Shown here: piece after piece, positions 26,544-35,790 of the stretch
Position numbering within the stretch: position 1 is the stretch's first letter
Layout of the letters: every line of letters begins with the position of its first letter
Assembly: GCF_000170955.2 (NCBI RefSeq)
Contig: NZ_ABCY02000001.1
Coordinates: forward strand, 186,001-250,000
Length of the DNA stretch: 64,000 nucleotides
Direction: 5' to 3'
Source of the DNA: Borreliella valaisiana VS116
GTDB taxonomy: Bacteria > Spirochaetota > Spirochaetia > Borreliales > Borreliaceae
Translations under genes and position numbers: made by a program
Notes under the pieces: model-generated
What the model saw: the letters and a program-made list of their open reading frames with translations, nothing else
The model's database searches: none
Told to the model about the DNA's origin: nothing

Positions 26544-29500
26544 AAAACATACAAATTTTTCGGTATTATTGCTTTTAATTTTCTTACTTATTTTATCATT
26601 CGGCGGCTTTGGTTACTATATATATCAAAGCAAATTAAATGATAAAAATCGAGAAATAATGCTAAACGAAGTTAAAAATAGTGTAATAGATCGAAACTAT
26701 AAAAAAGCATATTCTGTTGCAAAACTTCTGCAAGACAAATACCCGCAAAATGAGGACATTGAAATGCTTACAAATACACTAGCAGAAATTGCAAACAGTA
26801 GTCCTTTTGAATCAAACGATTTACAAAAAGATTCTGCAAATCAAATACTAGATAAGATTAAAGGTCAAGACAATGCAAAAACAAATGTAAACGAAAATTT
26901 TGATATAGCATTTAATAATAGATACATTAAAGACAGTACAATAACAGAAAACTACTCTGACAGAAACGATGATTTTGGCATTGAAGATGAAGACATATCT
27001 GAATTTAAAAAAAGCAAAATCCCAGAAAAAATAAACTCAAATACAAAGCCAAAAGAAGAAGATCAAACAATACAATCCCCAAATCCCAAATTAAACGCTA
27101 ATGATCAAAAAAATTTTTTTAATTTGGAAAAACTAAAAAAAAATTTAAGTGAAAAATTAAATAACGAAAATATTTTAAACAATTCTCAAAAAATAGAAAA
27201 TAATAAACAAAACACAAATTCTTCCAAAGAAGAAAATTTAGAGCGTATTTTCAAAACCCCAGACAACAGGAAATATTTAAACAACGATAATGCTACATCT
27301 TTAAAAAAAATTTCTTCAAATTCTAAAAAAGAAAGTAATATTCCTCTATCCAGTAAAACAATAATAGAGAAAATTCACAGACCATATAGTTACTTAATAA
27401 AAAAAGAGCTCTATGAAATATTAGACGATATTAATACTGGTAGAGTCACACTTGGAAAAAACAGATTAAAAGAATTAATTAAAAAAGGTTTAAGTGACAA
27501 ATTTCAAAAAGTAAATGAGTTGATTGAAAGTCTAAAACATAAAGAAGCCTCTAATTTACTATTAACCTTGATAAAAAAAGATATTGAACCAAATTTAATT
27601 AATATACCAAAAGATCCTTACAAAAAAAACATTTTTCAATTAAACAAAGAAGACAAGAAAATACAACACCTAGAAGACCTTAAATCTAAGGTTTATTCTA
27701 TAAAACCTATTGATCTTGAAAATCCAAAAACCCGTCAGCAAGTCATTAAAGATCTAAATGAATTCTTGACAATCAGTCCCAATGACACACATGCCTCTAA
27801 AACTTTAGCTCAAGCTAATAAAATACAATACTTAGAAGACCTTAAATCTAAGGTTTATTCAATAAAACCTTTTGATCTTGAAAATCCAAAAACCCGTCAG
27901 CAAGTCATTAAAGATCTAAATGAATTCTTGACAATCAGTCCCAATGACACACATGCCTCTAAAACTTTAGCTCAAGCTAATAAAATACAATACTTAGAAG
28001 ACCTTAAATCTAAGGTTTATTCAATAAAACCTTTTGATCTTGAAAATCCAAAAACCCGTCAGCAAGTCATTAAAGATCTAAATGAATTCTTGACAATCAG
28101 TCCCAATGACATCCATGCCTCTAAAACTTTAGCTCAAGCTAATAAAATACAGAACTTAGAAGACCTTAAATCTAAGGTTTATTCAATAAAACCTTTTGAT
28201 CTTGAAAATCCAAAAACCCGTCAGCAAGTCATTAAAGATCTAAATGAATTCTTGACAATCAATCCCAATGACGCACATGCCTCTAAAACTTTAGCTCAAG
28301 CTAATAAAATACAGCACTTAGAAGACCTTAAATCTAAAGTTTATTCAATAAAACCTATTGATCTTGAAAATCCAAAAACCCGTCAGCAAGCCATTAAAGA
28401 TCTAAATGAATTCTTGACAATCAATCCCAATGACGCACATGCCTCTAAAACTTTAGCTCAAGCCTATGAAAATAATGGAGATTTACTAAAAGCAGAAAAT
28501 GTATATGAAAAAATTACTAAACTCGCAAATACCAAAGAAGATTACTATAAACTTGGAATCATTAGATTCAAGCTTAAAAAGTTTGAACACTCAATAGAAT
28601 CATTTGATCAAACAATAAGACTCGACCCAAAACATAAAAAAGCACATAATAACAAAGGAATAGCTTTAATGATGCTAAATCAAAACAAAAAAGCAATAGA
28701 ATCTTTTGAAAAAGCAATACAAATTGATAAAAATTATGACACTGCCTACTACCAAAAAGGAATAGCAGAAGAAAAAAATGGGGATATGCAACAAGCATTT
28801 GAAAGCTTCAAAAATGCCTACAATCTCAACAAAAAACTCAATTACGCACTAAAAGCTGGAATAGTATCAAACAATTTAGGCAATTTCAAAAACAGTGAAG
28901 AGTATTTGGGTTTTTTTAACGACAATACAAAAAATCCTAACGAAATTGCTATTTATAACCTATCAATAGCAAAATTTGAGAACAATAAATTTGAAGAATC
29001 TCTTGAAACAATAAATAAGGCTATCAATTTAAATCCAGAAAAAATTGAATATTTATATTTAAAAGCATCTATAAATCTTAAAAACAAAAATTACCAAAAT
29101 GCTATATCACTTTACAACTTAGTAATTGCAAAAAACCCTGAAAATACTTCAGCCTATATAAACCTAGCAAAAGCATACGAAAAATTAGGAAATAAGACTC
29201 AAGCAATTTCAACTCTTGAAAAGATAATAAACAAAAACAATAAATTAGCCTTAAACAATCTTGGAATACTTTACAAAAAAGAAAAAAAATATCAAAAAGC
29301 AATTGAAATTTTTGAAAAAGCAATAATCAATTCAGATATTGAAGCAAAATATAATCTTGCAACAACTCTAATTGAAATTAATGATAACGCAAGAGCTAAA
29401 GACCTTCTAAAGGAATATACAAAATTAAAACCAAACAATCCAGAAGCCCTACATGCGCTCGGAATAATAGAATATAATGAGAATAATAATGATCAAACAT

Positions 29501-29571
29501 TAAGAGAGCTTGTTAAAAAATTTCCAAATTACAAAAAAAATGAAAATATTAAAAAAATCATAGGAATATAA
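26536..29571 (+). CDS. lmp1: Surface-located membrane protein 1 (Lmp1), repeat and TPR protein
   Basis: Lmp1 is a large surface-associated protein linked to persistence in hosts (established for B. burgdorferi BB0210). The 1011-residue product has an N-terminal membrane segment (about 10-30), a long low-complexity Asn/Lys/Ser region (about 60-370), five consecutive 54-residue repeats (about 376-643) and a C-terminal array of TPR units (about 645-1000). It overlaps the upstream TPR gene by 8 bases and precedes mutL by 6. From memory B31 Lmp1 is 1119 residues; the difference of 108 would equal exactly two repeats. Confidence 0.95.
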   Translation: MNKKHTNFSVLLLLIFLLILSFGGFGYYIYQSKLNDKNREIMLNEVKNSVIDRNYKKAYSVAKLLQDKYPQNEDIEMLTNTLAEIANSSPFESNDLQKDSANQILDKIKGQDNAKTNVNENFDIAFNNRYIKDSTITENYSDRNDDFGIEDEDISEFKKSKIPEKINSNTKPKEEDQTIQSPNPKLNANDQKNFFNLEKLKKNLSEKLNNENILNNSQKIENNKQNTNSSKEENLERIFKTPDNRKYLNNDNATSLKKISSNSKKESNIPLSSKTIIEKIHRPYSYLIKKELYEILDDINTGRVTLGKNRLKELIKKGLSDKFQKVNELIESLKHKEASNLLLTLIKKDIEPNLINIPKDPYKKNIFQLNKEDKKIQHLEDLKSKVYSIKPIDLENPKTRQQVIKDLNEFLTISPNDTHASKTLAQANKIQYLEDLKSKVYSIKPFDLENPKTRQQVIKDLNEFLTISPNDTHASKTLAQANKIQYLEDLKSKVYSIKPFDLENPKTRQQVIKDLNEFLTISPNDIHASKTLAQANKIQNLEDLKSKVYSIKPFDLENPKTRQQVIKDLNEFLTINPNDAHASKTLAQANKIQHLEDLKSKVYSIKPIDLENPKTRQQAIKDLNEFLTINPNDAHASKTLAQAYENNGDLLKAENVYEKITKLANTKEDYYKLGIIRFKLKKFEHSIESFDQTIRLDPKHKKAHNNKGIALMMLNQNKKAIESFEKAIQIDKNYDTAYYQKGIAEEKNGDMQQAFESFKNAYNLNKKLNYALKAGIVSNNLGNFKNSEEYLGFFNDNTKNPNEIAIYNLSIAKFENNKFEESLETINKAINLNPEKIEYLYLKASINLKNKNYQNAISLYNLVIAKNPENTSAYINLAKAYEKLGNKTQAISTLEKIINKNNKLALNNLGILYKKEKKYQKAIEIFEKAIINSDIEAKYNLATTLIEINDNARAKDLLKEYTKLKPNNPEALHALGIIEYNENNNDQTLRELVKKFPNYKKNENIKKIIGI
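27661..28464 (+). repeat. Five in-frame 162-bp tandem repeats in lmp1
   Basis: Units begin at 27661, 27823, 27985, 28147 and 28309 (ATA codon of the IQ-x-LEDLKSKVYSIKP motif); the fifth ends two codons short, at about 28464. They differ at few residues: H/Y/Y/N/H after IQ, I/F/F/F/I after SIKP, V/V/V/V/A after RQQ, and TISPNDT-, TISPNDT-, TISPNDI-, TINPNDA-, TINPNDA-. Near-identity at DNA level makes copy-number change by recombination easy. Confidence 0.97.
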
Positions 29572-29577
29572 ATTTCA

Positions 29578-31413
29578 ATGAACAAAATAAGATTCTTAGA
29601 TAAATACTTAGTTCAAAAAATAGCAGCCGGAGAATCAATAGACAGGCCATGTTCAATATTAAGAGAATTGCTAGACAATTCAATAGATTCTGGAGCTACT
29701 AAAATTGAGGTCTTTCTTGAAGAAGGGGGAATTCACAAAATTTTAATAATAGATAATGGAAGCGGAATAAGTCAAGAAGATCTAAAAATCTGCTATCTAC
29801 CACACACTACTTCAAAAATATCCTCAGAAGAAGATTTAAGAAAAATAGAAACTCTAGGATTTAGAGGAGAAGCTCTATCTAGTATTGCAATTTGCTCCAA
29901 TATTTCAATAACAAGCTCAACAACTGGCAATGAAAGCTATCAAATAGAGGTAGAAAATGGAATTGAAAAATGCTTTAAAAAACAACCGGCCATAAACGGA
30001 ACAATAGTAGATGTTACAAAAATATTCCACAACTTTCCAGCAAGAAAAAGATTTCTAAAACAAGAACCCATTGAAACAAAAATGTGTTTAAAAGTTTTAG
30101 AAGAAAAAATAATAACCCATCCCGAAATCAATTTTGAAATTAATTTAAATCAAAAATTAAGAAAAATTTACTTTAAAGAATCATTAATTGATAGAGTACA
30201 AAATGTATATGGAAATGTAATAGACAATAACAAATTTAGGATCTTAAAAAAAGAACATGAAAATATAAAATTAGAAATATTTTTAGCACCAGCTAATTTT
30301 TCTAAAAAAAGCAAAAGACATATTAAAACATTTGTCAACAGAAGACCTATTGATCAAAAAGATCTCTTAGAAGCAATACTTAATGGACACAGTAGAATAC
30401 TTTCCCCAGGTAACTTCCCAATATGTTATTTATTTTTAGAAATAAACCCTGAATATATTGACTTTAATGTCCATCCTCAAAAAAAAGAAGTAAGATTTTT
30501 CAATCTTCCTTTTTTATTTAAACTAATCTCTGACAATATAAATAATTTTTTCAATAAAGACATAAATAACTACAACGACATAATAATAAAAAGACAATTA
30601 ACAGAAGATCATAATTTAATAGAAATGATGAGTCAACCAGAAAACTTTAATAAAACTGACACATATGACGTTCCACAAAACAAAAATTTAGAAACAGAAG
30701 ATAATATAAACGAACCAAACAAAAACATAATACAAAACGATATTAACCTTATAAGGTATAATTCAATCATACAAAACAGACCATCACTTAAGGAAAACAT
30801 TACAAACATTTTCTCTGACAACTTTTTAGAATTTGAAGAGCTGACAAACAAACCTGAAAAAGAAGAAATAAAATTCAACTACATTGGGCAAGTATTATCT
30901 GAATTTTTGATTGTTGAAAAAGTAAATGAAATTTACTTCATAGACCAACATGCAGTTCACGAAAAAATAATATATGAACAACTTAGAAATTCAAAAAAAA
31001 CTGTTCAAAAGCTTTTAATACCAATTGAATTCACAATAGCTGATAAAAACACAGAAGAAATTGTAGATAGTGAAATAGAAGAATACAAAAAAATGGATAT
31101 TATAATCTCTAAAATAGGCCCTAGAAAATATCAACTTGAATCTATTCCTAACATTTGCAATCAATATGAAAATACTCTTATTCACTTTTTTCAATCAAGA
31201 AGAAGTAGAACAATAAATTCTCTTGAATCTGATTTATATGCAACTATTGCCTGCAGAAAAGCTGTTAAAACAAATGACATATTAAGTGTTGAATTTAGCA
31301 AATTCTTAATAAATGAATTTTTTAAACTAGAAATCAAACATTGTCCTCATGGACGAAAAATTTATTATAAAATATCTAAATTTGAGCTTGAAAAAAAAGT
31401 TGACAGAGCATAA
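29578..31413 (+). CDS. mutL: DNA mismatch repair protein MutL
   Basis: MutL couples mismatch recognition by MutS to strand removal. The 611-residue product has the GHKL ATPase motifs ([48 protein letters not shown]) and the NFPARKRFL and HPQKKEVRF segments. A disordered linker (about 340-420) leads to a C-terminal domain with [19 protein letters not shown] and CPHGR. The DQHA-x2-E-x4-E metal motif marks endonuclease-competent MutL, as expected where MutH is absent. It lies 6 bases after lmp1, probably in the same transcript. Confidence 0.96.
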   Translation: MNKIRFLDKYLVQKIAAGESIDRPCSILRELLDNSIDSGATKIEVFLEEGGIHKILIIDNGSGISQEDLKICYLPHTTSKISSEEDLRKIETLGFRGEALSSIAICSNISITSSTTGNESYQIEVENGIEKCFKKQPAINGTIVDVTKIFHNFPARKRFLKQEPIETKMCLKVLEEKIITHPEINFEINLNQKLRKIYFKESLIDRVQNVYGNVIDNNKFRILKKEHENIKLEIFLAPANFSKKSKRHIKTFVNRRPIDQKDLLEAILNGHSRILSPGNFPICYLFLEINPEYIDFNVHPQKKEVRFFNLPFLFKLISDNINNFFNKDINNYNDIIIKRQLTEDHNLIEMMSQPENFNKTDTYDVPQNKNLETEDNINEPNKNIIQNDINLIRYNSIIQNRPSLKENITNIFSDNFLEFEELTNKPEKEEIKFNYIGQVLSEFLIVEKVNEIYFIDQHAVHEKIIYEQLRNSKKTVQKLLIPIEFTIADKNTEEIVDSEIEEYKKMDIIISKIGPRKYQLESIPNICNQYENTLIHFFQSRRSRTINSLESDLYATIACRKAVKTNDILSVEFSKFLINEFFKLEIKHCPHGRKIYYKISKFELEKKVDRA

Positions 31414-31430
31414 AATAAAGCGGGGTTCCC

Positions 31431-32465
31431 ATGATAAAAAAAATCAAATCAGAAATCAGCTCATTAAAACTAGAAAAAGAAAAAAGTTTAATTGAACTTG
31501 GAAAAATATTAAAAAATAATAATATAGTAGAATTAAAAAATTTAAATCACTATCCTAATCTAAAATTAGCAGAAAAAGAATTGTACCAAATGACAAGCAA
31601 TTTAAGTAAATCAGAAGAAAATGAAAACACATTAAAAAATTTAAACAAAAAAATTTCTATTCTTAAAACAGAATATAAATCTGTCAGCAAATTATATAAA
31701 ATAAAACTTAAAGAAATTGCTAAAACAATAATCAAAATTTATCCTCAAAATTTAGAATTAATATCAAAATACAATATGAATTTTTCTAAATTGAAACTTG
31801 AAAAATATAAAAAAATAGAATTAGCAAGTGATTTTAAAACAAAAAATTCTTTACAAAAAGTAATACTTAAAGTCACCTCAACAATAAACAACATTATAAA
31901 TATGATAAATGTATATAAAATATCAAAAGAATTCGAAAAACAAATATTAACAAAATATTACCTTTCTGAAAACTTGGAAAGCATAATAAATGAATTTTCA
32001 TTAAATAAAAAATTAAATAATGCAATTATTAAAGAATTTAAAATAATAAATGAAATCAAAACAAATATAAAAAACATAAAAGAAGAAATAAAACAAATAA
32101 TATATATAAGTAAAAAAGAAAAAACATACAAAAAAAATCAAATTAAAAATGAAATTAATGTTATTATAAAAAATAAAGAAAATATTTTAAAAAAAATTGC
32201 TGAAGAATTTATTGAAACCACAAAAAAAGATAAAATTACAGCTAACAACAATGCAATCAGCTTGGCAATCCAAAAAATAGAAAAAATAAACCAAAAAATA
32301 TTAAACTTGGGTAATGATTTAATAAAAATAACAAAACAGGAAGAAATAAAAAACATTCAACAAAAAATGCAAGTTCTAGCAAAAGAAAAAGATAAAATTA
32401 ATAACAAATTAGATGCATTAACTTCTAAAATAGAAGTTATTCAAAATGAACTTGACAATGAATAA
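31431..32465 (+). CDS. Coiled-coil protein of unknown function
   Basis: A 344-residue, very Lys/Ile/Glu/Asn-rich protein with heptad-like patterns through most of its length (for example INEIKTNIKNIKEEIKQII and the last 60 residues). It has no signal peptide and no recognised domain. It starts 17 bases after mutL, just after an unusually G/C-rich patch (GCGGGGTTCCC) for this genome, in place of a normal ribosome site. It ends 27 bases before the CAU tRNA. Confidence 0.75.
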   Translation: MIKKIKSEISSLKLEKEKSLIELGKILKNNNIVELKNLNHYPNLKLAEKELYQMTSNLSKSEENENTLKNLNKKISILKTEYKSVSKLYKIKLKEIAKTIIKIYPQNLELISKYNMNFSKLKLEKYKKIELASDFKTKNSLQKVILKVTSTINNIINMINVYKISKEFEKQILTKYYLSENLESIINEFSLNKKLNNAIIKEFKIINEIKTNIKNIKEEIKQIIYISKKEKTYKKNQIKNEINVIIKNKENILKKIAEEFIETTKKDKITANNNAISLAIQKIEKINQKILNLGNDLIKITKQEEIKNIQQKMQVLAKEKDKINNKLDALTSKIEVIQNELDNE

Positions 32466-32492
32466 AAAATAAATATAATAAATTAAAGCTAA

Positions 32493-32566
32493 GGGCCCAT
32501 AGCTCAGTTGGTTAGAGCACCCGACTCATAATCGGTAGGTCCCAGGTTCAAGTCCTGGTGGGCCCA
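32493..32566 (+). tRNA. CAU-anticodon tRNA (Met or lysidine-modified Ile2)
   Basis: A 74-base cloverleaf with a perfect acceptor GGGCCCA/TGGGCCC, D-stem GCTC/GAGC, anticodon arm CCCGA-CTCATAA-TCGGT, T-arm CCAGG-TTCAAGT-CCTGG and discriminator A. It is not the initiator: pair 1-72 is a normal G-C. The CGACTCATAATCG arm and GGTTCAAGTCC T-loop resemble E. coli tRNA-Ile2 more than elongator tRNA-Met, so an isoleucine identity after TilS modification is likely. Pair 27-43 is a C-T mismatch. Confidence 0.93.
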
Positions 32567-32577
32567 ATTTGATCTTT

Positions 32578-33231
32578 TTAATTGACCTTAAAAAAAAGAT
32601 TTGAATTTTTTTCAACATAATAAAAACTTATGTAATTATCCAATGTTTTATCAATCTCTAAGGCATCCATTGAATCAATTTTAGCAACCGAAGATGCGGG
32701 ATATAGCTTATCTTTATAAGTTTTAATAAAAAATACTTTAGAATTACTTAACTTATTTAACATTGCCATATCTTTAGACTTATATACATAATTGTGAACA
32801 TCATCTAAATCATATTTTGACATACCCAAAGAAACAACAAGCTCTCTACTGTAAACCCTCATGCCCTTATCAAAAAGACGAACACACGAAGTAAAATCTT
32901 CAAAAGTTTCATCAAAAAAATTAAACCTCAAATCTCTACAATATAGAATATCCTTGCCAAGACTAGAATCAATAAAGAAAGAGCTATAATTATTATTAAT
33001 CACTTGAATAAACTCATTGGTGTTTTTATTATCTATTGATAATTTAAAAACATCTTTTGGATTGAGAACTTTAATTGCAAAATCGAAACTCATAAAATAA
33101 TCTAAACGATTCTCAGTAAAATAATAATTTAACTTATAATCAAGTTCTTTTATCTCTGGATAATTTATTTCGCAAGAACAAACAACACAACAAAAAAACA
33201 ATATTGATTTAACTTTTAATCCGCTCTGCAT
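32578..33231 (-). CDS. Putative lipoprotein of unknown function
   Basis: A 217-residue product with a short basic start, hydrophobic SILFFCCVVCSC and a likely lipidated Cys20 (VCSC). The mature protein is mixed strand and helix, with no family I recognise. Its start overlaps the 3' end of efp by 23 bases, so it is read from the efp transcript. By position it matches B31 BB0213 (from memory). The end is 12 bases from the convergent CAU tRNA. Confidence 0.83.
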   Translation of the reverse strand: MQSGLKVKSILFFCCVVCSCEINYPEIKELDYKLNYYFTENRLDYFMSFDFAIKVLNPKDVFKLSIDNKNTNEFIQVINNNYSSFFIDSSLGKDILYCRDLRFNFFDETFEDFTSCVRLFDKGMRVYSRELVVSLGMSKYDLDDVHNYVYKSKDMAMLNKLSNSKVFFIKTYKDKLYPASSVAKIDSMDALEIDKTLDNYISFYYVEKNSNLFFKVN

Positions 33232-33787
33232 ACTCTTTAGTTTCAGAATTAACTAAAACCTTATCTCCAACGTTAATAAAAAGTGGAGCTTTTATTACAA
33301 GCCCTGTATTAAGAGTAATATTTTTCATTGCGTTCGTTACAGTATCGCCTTTAACAGCTGCTTCAACCTCTACAACTTCAAAAGCAATCTTTGGAGCCAA
33401 CTTAATATCAATAACCACATTGTCAAACATTATAAGAGAATATATTTCCGACTCCTGCAAAAAAGGCACCTTATCTTGGAAATTAGCACTTTCCTTTAAG
33501 TCTAAACTAATCTGATCATAAGTTTCTAAATCCATGAAAACCAAAACGTCTTTGTCTTTGTATAAATACTGAGCACTAACCTCATAAATTTCAATTGCTT
33601 CTGCAGTATCTGCCCCTTTTAAAGTTTCTCTAATGACAAATTTGTTTTTTAAGTTCTTAAGCTTTAACCTTACTATTGCCCCTCCCCTACCTGTTTTTGA
33701 AAATTCTCTTTCAAGAACAATGTGGGGAGTCCCCTTGATAAGTAAAAAAGAACCTTTTTCAATCTCACCAGATTTCACTACCGCCAT
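33209..33787 (-). CDS. efp: Translation elongation factor P
   Basis: EF-P relieves ribosome stalling at proline runs. The 192-residue product has the three beta-barrel domains of the family: IEKGSFLLIKGTPHIVLE, RLKLKNLKNKFVIRETLKGADTAEAIEI, and the C-terminal GDTVTNAMKNITLNTGLVIKAPLFINVGDKVLVNSETKEYAERI. The tip of the first domain, modified in active EF-P, reads TGRGGA with Arg at residue 34 where E. coli and Bacillus types have Lys. A lipoprotein gene overlaps its end by 23 bases. Confidence 0.96.
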   Translation of the reverse strand: MAVVKSGEIEKGSFLLIKGTPHIVLEREFSKTGRGGAIVRLKLKNLKNKFVIRETLKGADTAEAIEIYEVSAQYLYKDKDVLVFMDLETYDQISLDLKESANFQDKVPFLQESEIYSLIMFDNVVIDIKLAPKIAFEVVEVEAAVKGDTVTNAMKNITLNTGLVIKAPLFINVGDKVLVNSETKEYAERIKS

Positions 33788-33899
33788 TTAAATACCTCAC
33801 AAAACTTAACATACAAATCTAGTAGTAATTTATACCAAAAAATTAAAATATTTGCTATTATTCCCCAATTACAACTTAATCAATAAAGTTAATTTATAA

Positions 33900-33927
33900 T
33901 TGACTTATTTTTAATTAATGCTATTAT
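33900..33927 (+). promoter_or_regulatory. pstS promoter
   Basis: TTGACT (33900-33905) and TATTAT (33922-33927) with a 16-base spacer form a good sigma-70 promoter, placing the start near 33934, about 20 bases before the pstS ATG. The ribosome site AAAGGAG follows at 33938-33944. I see no clear PhoB-type direct repeats upstream. Confidence 0.6.
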
Positions 33928-33952
33928 ATACTTAAACAAAGGAGTTTACTTG

Positions 33953-34792
33953 ATGAAAAAATTTGTTATCTTAATTTTTATGCTATCAACAAGTTTATTA
34001 TACAACTGTAAAAATCAAGACAATGAAAAAATTGTATCAATTGGGGGATCTACAACTGTAAGTCCAATACTAGACGAAATGATTTTAAGATACAATAAAA
34101 TAAAAAATAATACTAAAGTAACATACGATGCACAAGGAAGTAGTGTTGGCATAAACGGGCTATTTAACAAAATATATAAAATAGCAATATCATCAAGAGA
34201 TTTGACACAAGAAGAAATTGAACAAGGGGCAAAAGAAACTGTATTCGCTTATGATGCTTTGATTTTCATCACAAGTCCTGAAATAAAAATTACAAATATT
34301 ACAGAAGAAAATTTAGCTAAAATATTAAATGGAAAAATTCAAAATTGGAAACAAGTGGGAGGTCCTGATGCTAAAATCAACTTCATTAATCGAGATTCTT
34401 CCTCTGGTTCTTATTCGTCTATAAAAGACCTACTTCTTAATAAAATATTTAAAACTCACAAAGAATCTCAATTTAGACAAGACGGAATAGTAGTAAAATC
34501 TAATGGAGAAGTAATTGAAAAAACAAGCCTTACTCCACACTCAATAGGATATATAGGTCTTGGATACGCAAAAAATTCAATAGAAAAAGGTTTAAATATA
34601 CTTTCTATAAACAGCACATACCCTACAAAAGAAACAATAAATAGCAATAAATACACCATTAAAAGAAATTTAATAATAGTTACAAATAATAAATACGAGG
34701 ATAAAAGCGTAACTCAATTTATTGATTTTATGACAAGCTCAACCGGACAAGATATCGTTGAAGAACAAGGTTTTTTAGGGATACAAACATAA
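33953..34792 (+). CDS. pstS: Phosphate-binding lipoprotein PstS
   Basis: The periplasmic phosphate receptor of the Pst ABC importer. The 279-residue product (ATG 33953, 8 bases after AAAGGAG; a TTG lies just before) has a lipoprotein signal ending LLYNC. The phosphate loops follow: SIGGSTTVSPIL, AQGSSVGINGLF, AISSRDLTQEE and RDSSSGSYSS, then SIGYIGLGYA. It is the first gene of pstSCAB and is separated from pstC by 89 bases containing a hairpin. Confidence 0.95.
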   Translation: MKKFVILIFMLSTSLLYNCKNQDNEKIVSIGGSTTVSPILDEMILRYNKIKNNTKVTYDAQGSSVGINGLFNKIYKIAISSRDLTQEEIEQGAKETVFAYDALIFITSPEIKITNITEENLAKILNGKIQNWKQVGGPDAKINFINRDSSSGSYSSIKDLLLNKIFKTHKESQFRQDGIVVKSNGEVIEKTSLTPHSIGYIGLGYAKNSIEKGLNILSINSTYPTKETINSNKYTIKRNLIIVTNNKYEDKSVTQFIDFMTSSTGQDIVEEQGFLGIQT

Positions 34793-34810
34793 TTAAATCT
34801 AAGAAAAGGA

Positions 34811-34836
34811 TACTTGACTTGCTATTAAGTCAAGTA
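34811..34836 (+). repeat. Perfect 10-bp intercistronic hairpin between pstS and pstC
   Basis: TACTTGACTT (34811-34820) and AAGTCAAGTA (34827-34836) are exact reverse complements around GCTATT. No T-run follows, so it is not a classical terminator. Hairpins at this place often protect the binding-protein mRNA from 3' decay or partly stop transcription, giving more PstS than membrane components. Confidence 0.6.
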
Positions 34837-34881
34837 ATACAATATAACACTGAGATGAGCTTTAAGGGATTCTTTTAAAAA

Positions 34882-35790
34882 ATGCATCTAAGCTTAAAGA
34901 CAAAAAGAAAGATAATTGGAATTATTTTCAAATCTTTTATTCTTATATCTGCAATAGTCAGCTCCCTATCAATAATGTTTTTAGGTGCGTTTATATTAAA
35001 AACTGGAATAACACCATTCATTAATAACAAAATTAAAATTTTCAACTTTTTATTTAGCACAAATTGGGATCCTACTAGTAATCTACAAAAATCTTACGGC
35101 ATCTTATCATTCATTATTAATTCCTTTTTAACTACACTTTTTTCTATTTTAATCGCTTTGCCAATTGGATTGGGATTTGCAATATATCTGCTTGAAAAAG
35201 CAAAAGGATTTTATCGAAAATTTTTACAAACAGTAATAGAGCTTTTGGCAGGAATCCCTAGTGTGGTTTATGGATTTTTTGGAAGCACATTTATTGCCGC
35301 TTTAGTAAAAAACATTTTTCAAAGAGAAGACAATTTGGGATATAATTTAATAAGCTCATCACTCATATTAAGCATAATGATAGTTCCCACAATAATTAGC
35401 GTTTGCTATTCATCACTTAAAGCCGTTCCCAAATCATATAAATTTGCATCTCTTGCATTAGCAGCAACAGACTGGCAAACAATATATAAAATAACAATAC
35501 CATCGGCTAGTCGAGGCATTTTGGCGGGAACAATATTAGCAATAGGAAGAGCTATTGGAGAAACAGTAGCGGTATTAATGGTCGGAGGGGGCTCTCCTCT
35601 TTTTATAAAAAATGTATTTTCTCCCATTAGAACGCTAACTGTAAATATTGCTATGGACATGGGATACGCCTCAGGAGCACACAGAGAAGCTCTTTTCTCT
35701 ACAGCTCTAGTGTTATTGTTATTTTCAATAATTACAAATTTACTCAAAAATTTTATACTATCTTCAAATAAAAGGTTAAAGCAAAAGTGA
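34882..35790 (+). CDS. pstC: Phosphate ABC transporter permease PstC
   Basis: One of the two permeases of the Pst importer. The 302-residue product has about six membrane segments and the permease signature around KAVPKSYKFASLALAATDWQTIYKITIPSASRGILAGTILAIGRAIGETVAVLM, the EAA-type loop that contacts PstB. Its stop overlaps the GTG start of pstA by 4 bases. The ribosome site (AGGGA) is rather distant from the ATG, about 12 bases. Confidence 0.95.
   Translation: MHLSLKTKRKIIGIIFKSFILISAIVSSLSIMFLGAFILKTGITPFINNKIKIFNFLFSTNWDPTSNLQKSYGILSFIINSFLTTLFSILIALPIGLGFAIYLLEKAKGFYRKFLQTVIELLAGIPSVVYGFFGSTFIAALVKNIFQREDNLGYNLISSSLILSIMIVPTIISVCYSSLKAVPKSYKFASLALAATDWQTIYKITIPSASRGILAGTILAIGRAIGETVAVLMVGGGSPLFIKNVFSPIRTLTVNIAMDMGYASGAHREALFSTALVLLLFSIITNLLKNFILSSNKRLKQK

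Noticed and set aside
27661..28464. Possible CRISPR-like or mobile repeat array
   Set aside because: The repeats are contiguous, in frame and protein-coding within lmp1, with no spacers.
28574..28798. Leu/Phe-rich minus-strand ORFs opposite the lmp1 TPR region
   Set aside because: These are reverse complements of Lys/Glu/Asn-rich helices, a known source of false ORFs in this genome.
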